Below the pieces are notes generated by a model. The model did no database searches, was not told the DNA's origin, and was given only the letters and a program-made list of their open reading frames with translations. Made by a program: the position numbers and the translations under genes. A stretch of 64,000 nt of DNA from Streptomyces aurantiogriseus (lineage in GTDB: Bacteria; Actinomycetota; Actinomycetes; Streptomycetales; Streptomycetaceae). Below are positions 44,100 through 52,688 of the stretch, piece after piece (the first letter of the stretch is position 1; every line of letters begins with the position of its first letter). The stretch spans positions 124,001 to 188,000 of the forward strand of contig NZ_BMSX01000005.1 in the NCBI RefSeq assembly GCF_014649375.1, read 5' to 3'.

Positions 44100-44224
44100 T
44101 CGGTTGACACCCCAGAGCGTGTCGTCGCCGACCGAGTAGCAGCCATGGAAGTACTGAACTTGATTGGGTGATGTCGGGGATGTTTGCCTGACGCCGTTCT
44201 GTCGGCTGCGGTAGCTGTGGGGCT

Positions 44225-45288
44225 GTGAGGTACGCGCAGGGCGGCGGGCTGACCGACGCCGAGAGGGCCACGCGGGAGCGGATCCGGCTGCAGGCCGTGG
44301 AACGCTTCGAGGGCGCGGAGAAGAACCGGGAGATCGCTGCCGCGCTGCGGTTGAGCGAGCGGTCGGTGGAGCGGTGGCGCCGGGCCTGGCGCGAGCGAGG
44401 CGAGGCCGGGATCCTGTCGAAGGGATCGCCGGGACGCCCCAGACTCAGCCCGGTTCAGATTGCGAGACTGGAGCGGGAGTTGGAGCGTGGACCGCTCGTC
44501 CACGGCTGGGCCGATCAGCGGTGGACGCTGGCGCGGGTCAAGACGCTGATCGGTCGACTGTTCCACGTTTCGTACACGGTGGAGGGCACGTGGCGGCTGC
44601 TGAAGCGGCACGGCTGGTCGTGGCAGCAGCCCACCCGCCGGGCGATCGAACGCGACGATGCGGCGGTTGAGCTGTGGAAGAAGGAGGTCTGGCCGCGGGT
44701 AAGAGCTGTGCGACGGCGTGTAACGGCTGGATCGTCTTCGAGGATGAGGCCAGCCAGTCGATGACGCCGCCGCGCTCTCGAACCTGGGGGCGGATCGGCC
44801 GGACCCCAGTCGTCCGGGTTCGCGGCCGGGGCTCCGGACGGGTGTCGATGGCGGGTATGACCTGCTACAAGCCGGGCGAGCGGTCCCGGCTGATCTACGC
44901 CATCCGCGAGCACCGAGGGCGTAAGGGCGAGCCGAAGGGCTTCGGCTGGCGGGACCTCTGCGACCTCTTGGTGCGTGCCCGCATCCAGCGCGGCGGACCG
45001 ATTGTGCTGGTCTGGGACAACGTCCGCCTCCACCTGACCGCCGGGATGCGGGAGTTCATCGCCGCGAATGCCGCCTGGCTCACCGTGTTCCAGCTCCCCA
45101 CCTACGCGCCGGACCTGAACCCGCAGGAGGGCATCTGGTCGCTGGTCAAGCGCGACATCGGCAACCTCGCCGCAACCGACCTGGGCCAGATCACCAGGGC
45201 CGTGAAGCGCAGGCTCAAGCAGATCCAGTACCGCCCGGATTTCGTCGATAGCTGCCTTGCGGGCACCGGCCTCATCACGGACGACTGA
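44225..45288 (+). CDS. IS630-family transposase (two frames)
   Basis: The N-terminal half (44225 to about 44710) holds helix-turn-helix domains: REIAAALRLSERSVERWRRAW and the RPRLSPVQIARLERELERG linker. The C-terminal half (about 44710-45288, -1 frame) has the DDE catalytic residues in WIVFEDEA, LVWDNVRLH and NPQEGIWSLVKR. The join near CGGGTAAGAG needs a -1 shift. IS630 members can use ribosomal frameshifting, but no classic slippery heptamer is seen, so a disabling one-base indel is equally possible. Confidence 0.8.
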
Positions 45289-45305
45289 GCGGCGCTGCAG
45301 ATTCG

Positions 45306-45719
45306 TCAGTCGACGTAGTACCGGTCGTAGACGGCGGAGTACTCCTCCACTGAGAAGTCCTCGAATTCACCGTCCGCCTCAAGCTCGCGCAGTCGATCCA
45401 GTGCCGCCGCCGCAGAAGGTGCACGGTTGGCCGAGAGGTGGGCCTTCGTCGCGTCGAGCCCGTGCCCAAGCAGGAGTTCGATGTCGATCGAGCACGCTGC
45501 GTCGAAGCTGGCTTGCTTCGCACTCCAGACCAGGAGCACGTCGTCGAGGTCGCCGCTGTTGAACAGCTGGACGCAGCAGAGCTTCATCAGCACGGTGTCG
45601 CCGTCGCCCTGGGCGCGTCGCTCACGCGCCGTGTGCTCTCTGAGGAGTGCACGGATCTCGTCGAGGTCCGCGCCGACGGGGCGAAGCCCGTAGCGGCGCA
45701 AGCTTTCCTGTTCATCCAT
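45306..45719 (-). CDS. IS passenger protein, conserved hypothetical
   Basis: 137 residues encoded inside the IS630 element, opposite to the transposase and 17 bases from its stop. Segments such as KLCCVQLFNSGDLDDVLLVWSAKQASFDAACSIDIELLLG and RLRELEADGEFEDFSVEEYSAVYDRYY are typical of acidic Streptomyces hypothetical proteins of about 130 residues. No domain recognised. It is not expected in a simple IS630 and may be a cargo gene. Confidence 0.7.
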   Translation of the reverse strand: MDEQESLRRYGLRPVGADLDEIRALLREHTARERRAQGDGDTVLMKLCCVQLFNSGDLDDVLLVWSAKQASFDAACSIDIELLLGHGLDATKAHLSANRAPSAAAALDRLRELEADGEFEDFSVEEYSAVYDRYYVD

Positions 45720-46236
45720 CGCTGGTCTCCTTGATCGTCCGGCCCGGCCCGTGGCCTATCGGCCCCGCCCATCGCCGTTCGGTCGGACGACGGCCCCTCT
45801 GCCGGTCACAGTATGCACACCGAGGGCCGGCCCATGTGGGTCGGCGGCCACCGGCGCAGGTGACCGATGGCCCACGCCACCCGACATCACCCAATCAAGT
45901 TGAGTAGCGCACTCCGTGGGTGCGGTGGAAGGTGGCCGGGAGCCGGTCGGGCTTGCCCTGCCTGGCCCAGCAGGCCCCGGCGGTCGGACGGATGCCGAGT
46001 GGGCCGAACTCGTCGAAGGCGAAGGTGCGGTCGGGGCGCTCGTGGAGGGCGTGCTCGATCCGGTCCAGCTTGGCGTCCTTGTCCGGGTTGGTGCTGCCGC
46101 GGCGCACGATCCGCTGCAGCTTCTGCCCCTCCGCGTCCGACAACCGCCGGACCCTGACCAGCTGTGCCATCCCACCTCCCGCCCCGAACAGATGTGTCGT
46201 CACATCCAATCGGCGCGAGGACGATCAGCACCACGC

Positions 46237-46971
46237 TCAGCGTGCCTCCGGACGCCGCGCGAGAAAAACAAACTCCCGCCCCGGCCGGTCAGGAGCTTCA
46301 CGCACATCGTCGACCACGTACCCCTGCGCGAACAAGTCCGACTCGACCTCCTTGCGCTCACGGAAACGCAACGTCGAATCCGACGTCAGCACTTGCCCGT
46401 CCGCAGCGAAGACGTAGGTCCACCGGAACGTCACCAGCGGCAAACTGACGTCGGTCACCTCGACCCAGCTCTCGACCTCGCCAACACCCGGGATCTCCGC
46501 CACGCGGTACGAATCCTCCCGGTTCCACTCCTCCCATGCACGCCTGGCTGGATCCCGAGTCTCGAACACAAGGCGTCCGCCTGGCCGCAGTGATTCGTAC
46601 GCCCTTCGCAGGGTCTCCTGCCAGATCTTCGGGTCCACGATGGCCTGAGCGACGTTCGCCGTCATGGTCGCCAGATCGACCCGCAGCAGCGGGAGTGCCG
46701 ACACGTCACCACAAATCCATCGCACCCGTTCACTGCCCGGCTTGCCCTCGGCTACTTCGATCGACGCATAGGCGGGGTCGATCCCGACAACCTCGATCCC
46801 GCGATCAGCCAAAAGAAGGGCGAACACGCCTGTCCCGCAGCCGATGTCTAGCACTCGGCGTACTCCGAACCCTTCCGCTATGCGGACGTACGCGTCGAGA
46901 TCGCTGCGATCAGGGTCAAGCGGGTCATAGATCGCGGCGAGCCGTGGATGCCCAAAGCACTCGTCAGCCAT
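46237..46971 (-). CDS. Class I SAM-dependent methyltransferase
   Basis: 244 residues from ATG 46971. DPDRSDLDAYVRIAEGFGVRRVLDIGCGTGVFALLLADRGIEVVGIDPA carries SAM motif I and the acidic loop, and RRAYESLRPGGRLVFETRDPARRAWEEW the post-motif helix. A longer in-frame start at 47037 is less likely because homology begins at about Met-Ala-Asp. Substrate unknown. Isolated between IS debris and a ligase remnant. Confidence 0.85.
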   Translation of the reverse strand: MADECFGHPRLAAIYDPLDPDRSDLDAYVRIAEGFGVRRVLDIGCGTGVFALLLADRGIEVVGIDPAYASIEVAEGKPGSERVRWICGDVSALPLLRVDLATMTANVAQAIVDPKIWQETLRRAYESLRPGGRLVFETRDPARRAWEEWNREDSYRVAEIPGVGEVESWVEVTDVSLPLVTFRWTYVFAADGQVLTSDSTLRFRERKEVESDLFAQGYVVDDVREAPDRPGREFVFLARRPEAR

Positions 46972-47129
46972 GCATCTGAAGGTATGCGGCACCAACTCAG
47001 CTCCTCTACTCGCTTCACTGCAGCCCAGCGGTATCAAGCCGATTTGCGTTGAAGGTTGCCGCCCCTAGATGCTTCCGCATCTCCAGCAGGGGAATACCGC
47101 ATCCTTCCAATACCGCCACTTCACCAGTG

Positions 47130-47526
47130 GTACGGGTCACCACTGAAGCCGTGATCGGCGCGGTCACCGGGTCGATTACCGCGCCTCTCACGCTGCTGCT
47201 GGGCCGCTGCGACCCGGCGGGCCGCCTGCGCTACATCGGCCGCAGCACCACTCTGTCCCGGGCCGCCGGCCGCGCTGTGGCCGACCAACTGGCCCCGCCG
47301 CGCGCCGCGCATCCGTGGACGGGCTGGAGGTTCTCGGCAGGCTGCGGAACGCAGCGGACCCTTTGATGCCGTCCTGGTGCAGCTGGATGTCGTGATGGAA
47401 GTCGACGTCGACGTCGCCCGCGACAGCGCCGGACGGTGGTGGCACCCGGCCCGCCCCCACCGCATCCGCGCGGACATCGACGTCCAGGAGGTGCCGCTGT
47501 TCGGCGAAGGCAGCGCCCTGTCATGA
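47130..47526 (+). pseudogene. C-terminal fragment of ATP-dependent DNA ligase (LigC-type)
   Basis: One frame reads TEAVIGAVTGSITAPLTLLLGR...RYIGRSTTLSRAAGRAVADQL...HPWTGWRFSAG to a TGA, and a shifted frame continues LVQLDVVMEVDVDVARDSAGRWWHPARPHRIRAD to a TGA at 47524-47526. This is the OB-fold C-terminus of Streptomyces LigC-like ligases of the non-homologous end-joining set. The nucleotidyltransferase domain is gone and the frame is broken. Confidence 0.7.
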
Positions 47527-47527
47527 G

Positions 47528-47800
47528 TCAGGGCCGGGCCGTGGTCGGCTCCATGCTCGGGCCGACCACGGCGGCCGCGGTGAGCTGCTGGCGCAGGTCC
47601 AGGTAGCAGCGCAGCCGTAGGCCGGGCTGACCGGCGTCCCGCGTCGTCTGCTCCGCTGTGGCCGTCGCCCACCGTTCGGCGAGCAGCTGCTGGAAGGCGA
47701 GCACGGTGGCGTCGTCGGCGGCCGCGACGTCGACGACGAGCAACCCCGGCTCGCTGACGTGCCTCTCAAGGAACGGGTCCAGGTACGGCACTACGCCCAA
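47528..47800 (-). CDS. DUF6207-family small protein
   Basis: About 90 residues. HVSEPGLLVVDVAAADDATVLAFQQLLAERWATA...PGLRLRCYLDLRQQ is the hallmark of DUF6207, a Streptomyces-specific family of unknown role. The start is uncertain (TTG 47800, or a later GTG); family members begin 5-10 residues before xxEPGLxVxD. Its stop lies next to the ligase fragment's stop. Confidence 0.75.
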   Translation of the reverse strand: MGVVPYLDPFLERHVSEPGLLVVDVAAADDATVLAFQQLLAERWATATAEQTTRDAGQPGLRLRCYLDLRQQLTAAAVVGPSMEPTTARP

Positions 47801-48029
47801 GTCCCCTGGGAGAGTTCCGCCGCTGCCATGTCTTCACCCGACCGAGTGGCGAGCCGTCAAGGCATGTCGCCGGACCGGTGGGTCGGAGCCACTGGCACAG
47901 CGGTGGCGGCCCCGACCGTGCCCGGTCGCTCCCGCCACACCGACCATCCCTCGACCTATCCGAACGGGAGGGGGCTCCGAGCCGACGCTGGCGGGCGTCT
48001 GAAACGAGCCCCGCCCGCCTGGCTGGCGG

Positions 48030-49712
48030 CTACACCGGTGGGTGGCCGGGATGACGCGCCAGCCATTGCTGCAGCTCACGGTGCCGGAACTGGTAGGCGG
48101 AGCCCGAGAAGCGCAGCCGCCCGGCGGCGCAGGCCCAATCCAGGAAGACCCCGAGCCTCCATGGCAGCTTTCCCCTGGAGCACAGCACGAGGACCAGGTA
48201 CCGGCGTCCGGATGGAGCACCGAACCCGACCCCGACCATGAGCCCGACCACGAGTCCGAGCCCGAGCCCGGCCGCTAGCCCGACCAAGAGCCCGACCGCG
48301 AGCCCAGACAGGATCCCCAACGCGAGCCACACCGCAAGGTCGCGGCATCCGGCTTTGGTGCGCAAGCGTCCCCAGCGCACGCGCGCGGGTGGATCCACCG
48401 AAGCCCGTGCCGCATGGCAGCCGACCACGACGGCAGCCACAATGGACATGATCATCACCCCTGGAATGGCCGTGGCCCATCCCAGGGGGATCGGCAGCAA
48501 GACCGCGAGCGCGGTCAGCACGGCATCGGCGGCGCGGACCCGTTTGGATCCGGCCATTGGCCACAACTGGTGCAGGACAAGGTCGGTATGGGCACGGATG
48601 CCCGCCCCCGCCGGTGCCCCCGGAGCGGGGGATGGAGTGTCCAGATAGTCGGCAAGACGGGCCAGCCAGCAGTGGACATCACCCACGGCGTAGAGGCGGC
48701 GGGCGCGCGGGTGGAGGGCGGTGGCCGCAGGGATGAAGCGGGCCAACAGGTGTTCATCAAGGTCGCTGGCGGTGGCGTGGCGGGCGAGGCCGCAGGGGTC
48801 GCCGTGCTGGGCGTAGACGGTGGCGGCCAGGGTCAGCCGCCACGGCGTGGACAAGGCCGTGGCCAGCGTCCCGGTGGGGTGACGGTCCAACACGTCCAGC
48901 ACCGGCAGCACGCGGCGCTGGCGGATGAGTTCCCCCGCCATCTTGGCCGGCCAGTCGTAGACATCCACCAGATGGCGGGCGAGCCACGCCGACTGAGGGA
49001 TGGCGGTGGCGGTGTCCCACTCGGCCAGCGACAGGCGCACCGGTACCGGGTCCCCCTCCTCCCGCTCCTCGATGAGGGCCAGCATCAACTCCAGTGCCAG
49101 CACGGATTTGCCCGCCCCTGGCGCACCGGTGACGACCAGCCGGCGCGGGCAGGTGTGGCGGTAGTACGAGGCCACATCCGGCAGGGTCGGGGTCCCCTCG
49201 AACAAGCGCCCAGCCCCGGCGGGGGCCACAGCGGCCCGCCCCGGCTCCGGGCGGAGACTGAAAGTCAGATTGATCCTCTGGGTGTCGTCTCCGATGGCAA
49301 CGCCGACGCGGCCGGTGCGGGCGAGTGCCTCCACCAGCAAGGCGCAGGGACGCTGGCCTGGCTCGCCGTCGGGGTCGGCATAGTAGGCCCGGTCGTACAG
49401 CAGCGGGTCGACGTCGTGGTCATCGACGAAGCCGAGAATCTCCACCCTGCGCCTCGTGGCGAGTGGCAGGCGGTCCAGATCCTCGTCCCGCAGAACGACC
49501 ATGCGTCCGTACGGTGTCTGCCGGCCCCGGCCGATCTCGCCCTCGCCGACCTCACGGTCGTCGGCCTCACACACCCGGCGGTGCCGAATGCGGGCACTGT
49601 CGGTCACATGGACCTCGTGCAGCTGGGGCCGTGTCTCCTGCATTGCCGCGTATAGGCGCACCGGCACATTCACCAGTTCGCAGGTGATGTGACCCGACCA
49701 CAGTACGCGCAT
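48030..49712 (-). CDS. Ku-NACHT chimera (Ku domain fused to truncated NACHT/TM protein)
   Basis: 560-residue uninterrupted frame. Residues 1-140 are the beta-barrel half of a bacterial Ku protein (MRVLWSGHITCELVNVPVRLY, RIRHRRVCEADDREV, GRMVVLRDEDLDRLPL, DPLLYDRAYYADPDGE). From about 140 it becomes a Streptomyces NACHT protein: Walker A VVTGAPGAGKSVLALEL (195-211), then RRVLPVLDVLDRHPTGTLATALSTPWRLTLAATVY. In that stretch the Walker B DGLDE and about 100 residues appear deleted by recombination between similar VLD motifs. Two long hydrophobic blocks follow, ending with RHRELQQWLARH. It is probably a non-functional recombination product, although the frame is open throughout. Confidence 0.75.
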   Translation of the reverse strand: MRVLWSGHITCELVNVPVRLYAAMQETRPQLHEVHVTDSARIRHRRVCEADDREVGEGEIGRGRQTPYGRMVVLRDEDLDRLPLATRRRVEILGFVDDHDVDPLLYDRAYYADPDGEPGQRPCALLVEALARTGRVGVAIGDDTQRINLTFSLRPEPGRAAVAPAGAGRLFEGTPTLPDVASYYRHTCPRRLVVTGAPGAGKSVLALELMLALIEEREEGDPVPVRLSLAEWDTATAIPQSAWLARHLVDVYDWPAKMAGELIRQRRVLPVLDVLDRHPTGTLATALSTPWRLTLAATVYAQHGDPCGLARHATASDLDEHLLARFIPAATALHPRARRLYAVGDVHCWLARLADYLDTPSPAPGAPAGAGIRAHTDLVLHQLWPMAGSKRVRAADAVLTALAVLLPIPLGWATAIPGVMIMSIVAAVVVGCHAARASVDPPARVRWGRLRTKAGCRDLAVWLALGILSGLAVGLLVGLAAGLGLGLVVGLMVGVGFGAPSGRRYLVLVLCSRGKLPWRLGVFLDWACAAGRLRFSGSAYQFRHRELQQWLARHPGHPPV

Positions 49713-49912
49713 GATCCAAACCTGCCCGCCCCGCACGAAGGTGGCGCGGCAAGTACTCCACCCGGAGCACCGCCCGTCAGCGGAAGAGTGGTCAGTACTT
49801 GACCGCGCCGGCACGCTCCAGGCCCTCCGTTGGGCTGGCCTGGACGAAGCGTCAGGGAAGCTGTCTCGCAGCCCGACGGAGCGTTGTCAGTGGCTGAGGA
49901 GACACTGGTGCC

Positions 49913-50506
49913 ATGGAGACTTCCTCGTCCACCGCAGCCGGTTCAGCCGAGCCTTCCTTCACCTGGGTCGAGTCGATGGGCGGCCCGCTGATCGCCATAC
50001 CGGTCTCCGCACTGGACGGATGGCGTGGCTGCACGGAGTCGGGGATGGTCATCGGCGACGGGGACGTCCCGGACGATTACGACCGCGCCTGCGAGGTGGA
50101 CGGTCTGGCAGGAGTGCTCGCTGTCGGCAGGGAGGGCGCGCGAGGGCTTGTCCTGGCGGACGAACCCGCCAGCACCTGCTATCTGCCAGAACACCAAGCC
50201 TTCGTCCGTTGGCTCGGAGCCAACTCGGAGACCGATCTGGTCACCGCAGCCAGGGCTGTCCTCACCGACCCCACTACCGAGTGGGAGGAGTGTGGTGTCT
50301 GGGAGACGGACGGCCCGGCAGTGCTCATGGACTCTGTCACCGCCGGGGCCGAGCTGGACGTCGAGTACCCGATCGGCGGAGGGCTGCCGGAGCAGGCCCA
50401 CGTACCGATACCGCCCGGGCGCTGGACCGTCCGCGCCGTCCACACCTCAGCAAACGAGAACACCTCCGTGGGCCTGGTCCAACTTCTGCCCTGGTCGCCG
50501 AGCTGA
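49913..50506 (+). CDS. Imm21-family immunity protein
   Basis: 197 residues. WVESMGGPLIAIPVSALDGWRGCTE, DDYDRACEVDGLAGVLAVG, ARGLVLADEPASTCYLPEHQAFVRWLGANSE and VPIPPGRWTVRAVHT follow the Imm21 family pattern. Such proteins neutralise cognate polymorphic toxins. No toxin gene is adjacent, so it is an orphan, possibly acting against toxins of neighbours. The ATG at 49913 starts the family homology closely; a spaced GGAGA-like site is weak. Confidence 0.75.
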   Translation: METSSSTAAGSAEPSFTWVESMGGPLIAIPVSALDGWRGCTESGMVIGDGDVPDDYDRACEVDGLAGVLAVGREGARGLVLADEPASTCYLPEHQAFVRWLGANSETDLVTAARAVLTDPTTEWEECGVWETDGPAVLMDSVTAGAELDVEYPIGGGLPEQAHVPIPPGRWTVRAVHTSANENTSVGLVQLLPWSPS

Positions 50507-50539
50507 TGGGAAGTCCCCCTCTCTCGGACTGGTCTGCCT

Positions 50540-51436
50540 CTACTGGTGCAGCCCCAGAAGGTCCGTGAATGCTTGTCGGCTGTGCACGAGCAGCTCGCGT
50601 ACCGAGGGGTTGTGGGCGCTCTTCCAGATCAGGGCGAGCAATGCTGGTGTTTCGACATCATCGATGGTGTGGGCGGTGAGCCGGTCGCGATAGCTCGCGG
50701 CCATCGAGTTGCTGAGGATGGCGACGCCGAGCCCGCGGGCGGCGAGGTCGGCAATGGCATCCGCGGCGCTGGCTTGCAGCGCGATCGAGGGCTGGAGGCT
50801 CTGTGCGGCGCAAGCCTGGTCGAATACCGTGCGTAGGCCGGTGCCCGGTGGCATGCACACGATCGGGTAGGCAATCAGGTCGCGTAGGGTGACCCGCCGC
50901 TGTTTCGCCAAGGGGTGCCCGGCCGGGACTGCCGCGATGAGCCGATCGCTGATGATTGTCAGCGCGTCCAGCCCGTCGGGGGTGGCTGTTGCGGCCCCGA
51001 TGAGTGCCAAGTCGACGGCGCCGGTACGCACCCCGTCGGCGAGCCGGTCGGAGCTGTCCTCCAGCAGCGAGATCTCTACACCGGGGTGCGCCTTGTGAAA
51101 TGCGGCGAGAGCGTCGAACAGCGGGGTGACGGTGCAGCCGATGACCATCCCAACGGTGAGCCGACCCCGGATCAGCTCGGTCACCTCGCCCACTGCCTGG
51201 CCGACTGCCCCAGCTGCGGCGAGTGCGGCGCGGGCGTGTTCGAGCGCGGCCTTCCCTGCGACGGTGAGGGTGACGGTGCGGGCCGACCGGTCGAACAGCT
51301 CGGCGCCGAGTTCCCGTTCGAGCCGGCGGATCTGGGCGCTGATGCCGGACTGGCTGATGTGCACCCGCTCGGCCGCACGGGTGAAGTTCTGCTCTTCGGC
51401 GACTGCGACGAGGTATTCCAGCTGTCTCAGCTCCAT
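50540..51436 (-). CDS. LysR-family transcriptional regulator
   Basis: 298 residues. N-terminal HTH MELRQLEYLVAVAEEQNFTRAAERVHISQSGISAQIRRLERELG, followed by a periplasmic-binding-like effector domain (GRLTVGMVIGCTVTPLFDALAAFHKAHPGVEISLLE). Divergent from a SnoaL-like gene with 98 bases between them, the standard LysR layout, so it probably regulates that gene and itself. The effector is unknown. Confidence 0.92.
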   Translation of the reverse strand: MELRQLEYLVAVAEEQNFTRAAERVHISQSGISAQIRRLERELGAELFDRSARTVTLTVAGKAALEHARAALAAAGAVGQAVGEVTELIRGRLTVGMVIGCTVTPLFDALAAFHKAHPGVEISLLEDSSDRLADGVRTGAVDLALIGAATATPDGLDALTIISDRLIAAVPAGHPLAKQRRVTLRDLIAYPIVCMPPGTGLRTVFDQACAAQSLQPSIALQASAADAIADLAARGLGVAILSNSMAASYRDRLTAHTIDDVETPALLALIWKSAHNPSVRELLVHSRQAFTDLLGLHQ

Positions 51437-51534
51437 GACTACAGATTCTAGTTCGTAGAAAATCCATCTGTTGGACTTCTGGTCAGCGGGCGACCAGGCT
51501 GAGAAACACCGGAGCCTTACGTCAGGAGGAACCC

Positions 51535-51900
51535 ATGCCGGAGTACGAGAAGGCCATGCGGCCCGAGGACATCACCCGCTTGTTCGTCGAGCGATCCAAC
51601 GCCGGTGACGCGGCCGGGGTTGCCGCGCTGTACGAAGAGGACGCAGTGATGGCTTACCCGCCCGGCGAGCTGACGGTGGGGCGGGATGCGATCCGCGCGC
51701 TATGGGAGAAGGTGCTGGCCAACGCTCCCCGCTTCGAGCCGGAACCACCCCTGCCGACGCTGGTCAGCGGCGACATAGCTCTCACCTCGACCCCGCCGAA
51801 GGACGGTGCCGGCGCGCGGGCGCAGGTCGTCCGGCGCCAGCCCGACGGAAGCTGGCTTCGCGTGCTCGACCAGCCCGAGTTCGTCCCGCCCACTCGCTGA
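51535..51900 (+). CDS. SnoaL-like (NTF2-fold) protein
   Basis: 121 residues: ITRLFVERSNAGDAAGVAALYEEDAVMAYPPGELTVGRDAIRALWEKVLA is the DUF4440/SnoaL signature. Small NTF2-fold enzymes or binding proteins of this type act as cyclases, isomerases or ketosteroid-like proteins. AGGAGG precedes ATG 51535. Likely target of the divergent LysR regulator. Confidence 0.85.
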   Translation: MPEYEKAMRPEDITRLFVERSNAGDAAGVAALYEEDAVMAYPPGELTVGRDAIRALWEKVLANAPRFEPEPPLPTLVSGDIALTSTPPKDGAGARAQVVRRQPDGSWLRVLDQPEFVPPTR

Positions 51901-51948
51901 CCCCCTCGCCTCCTGGAGTTCGCAAAGACGGAGGCTGTTGAGGGGAAT

Positions 51949-51990
51949 TTTGAGGGGCCATCCTCTGACGTCAGAGGATGGCCCCTCAAA
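51949..51990. repeat. Perfect 42-bp palindrome
   Basis: Positions 51949-51969 are exactly complementary to 51970-51990 with no loop, centred on GAC/GTC. The IS256-type homology starts at 51991, directly at the palindrome edge. A TTGAGGGG direct repeat also lies just to the left. Confidence 0.9.
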
Positions 51991-52478
51991 CCGGGAGACC
52001 TCGGCGCCATAGACCTCCGCCAGGTGGGCCTGAACCTCACCGGTGGTCAGTCCCTTTGCGGCCAGCGAGATGACCATCTCGTCCACGCCGGTCAAGCGCT
52101 TCTGCCGCTTCTTGACGATCCTCGGCTCGAAGGAGCCGTCCCGGTCACGGGGCACGGCTATCTCCACCGGTCCCACGTCGGTGAGCACGGTCTTGGAGCG
52201 TTTGCCGTTGCGGGAGTTGCCGCCGTTCTTGCCCGCCGGATCGCGCTTGTCATAGCCGAGGTGATCGGCGATCTCGTCCTCCAGGGCGGACTCCAGCAGC
52301 CGTTTGGTCAGCTGCTGGAGCAGCCCGCCCCCGCCGGTCAGCTGCAGGCCCTCGCCTGGGCCCGGCTCACCAGCTCGTCGATCAGCTGGTCGTCCACGGC
52401 CTTCGCCGACACAGTCGCTGTCGACTCGACAGCCTCGTGCTCGGCCACGTTCTCACTGGTCATCGATGCATCTTCCAT
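51991..52478 (-). pseudogene. IS256-family transposase, 5' fragment
   Basis: From ATG 52478 the frame reads MEDASMTSENVAEHEAV...AVDDQLIDELVSRAQA, then after a one-base deletion near 52370 another frame reads the usual LLESALEGEIADHLGYDKRDPAGKNGGNSRNGKRSKTVLTDVGPVEIAVPRDR...GLTTGEVQAHLAEVYGAEVSR. The gene stops abruptly at the 42-bp palindrome. Catalytic DDE residues are missing. Confidence 0.8.
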
Positions 52479-52688
52479 GATCGGGAGTTACACCGAACGA
52501 TTTACAGTCCCGACAGACGCAGAGAGGTGGGAGAGTAATCAGCCCAGTAAGGTTTTCTCAGTGGCGCGATTCTTCCCATCCCGTTTGGCACTGCTCGTCG
52601 CGATGACAGCTCCGTCGCTGACTGGGAGCGACATGTCAACGAGCAGCGCCCCTGCCATCGGGCAGGACGTTGCGCGAGATGGTCTGTT

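Larger units (their letters stand above)
44154..45904. mobile_element. IS630-family element with passenger gene, 1751 bp
   Basis: Bounded by 25-bp terminal inverted repeats (44154-44178 and 45880-45904, one mismatch) beginning CTSAACTTGATT, and flanked on both sides by TA (44152-44153 and 45905-45906), the target duplication of IS630/Tc1-type transposition. It contains the transposase and an oppositely oriented passenger gene. Removing it and one TA restores a continuous reading frame (GVRY then FHGCYSVGDDTLWG) in another IS630 transposase, proving the insertion point. Confidence 0.92.
44100..46209 (-). pseudogene. Second IS630-family transposase relic, split by IS insertion
   Basis: From ATG 46209 or a downstream ATG the minus strand reads MAQLVRVRRLSDAEGQKLQRIVRR (N-terminus), then directly PDKDAKLDRIEHALHERPDRTFAFDEFGP...KPDRLPATFHRTHGVRY (catalytic domain). 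The frame continues across the inserted 1751-bp element at 44153 as FHGCYSVGDDTLWGVN and is lost near 44100. About 130 central residues are already deleted between the first two parts. Dead relic. Confidence 0.8.
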
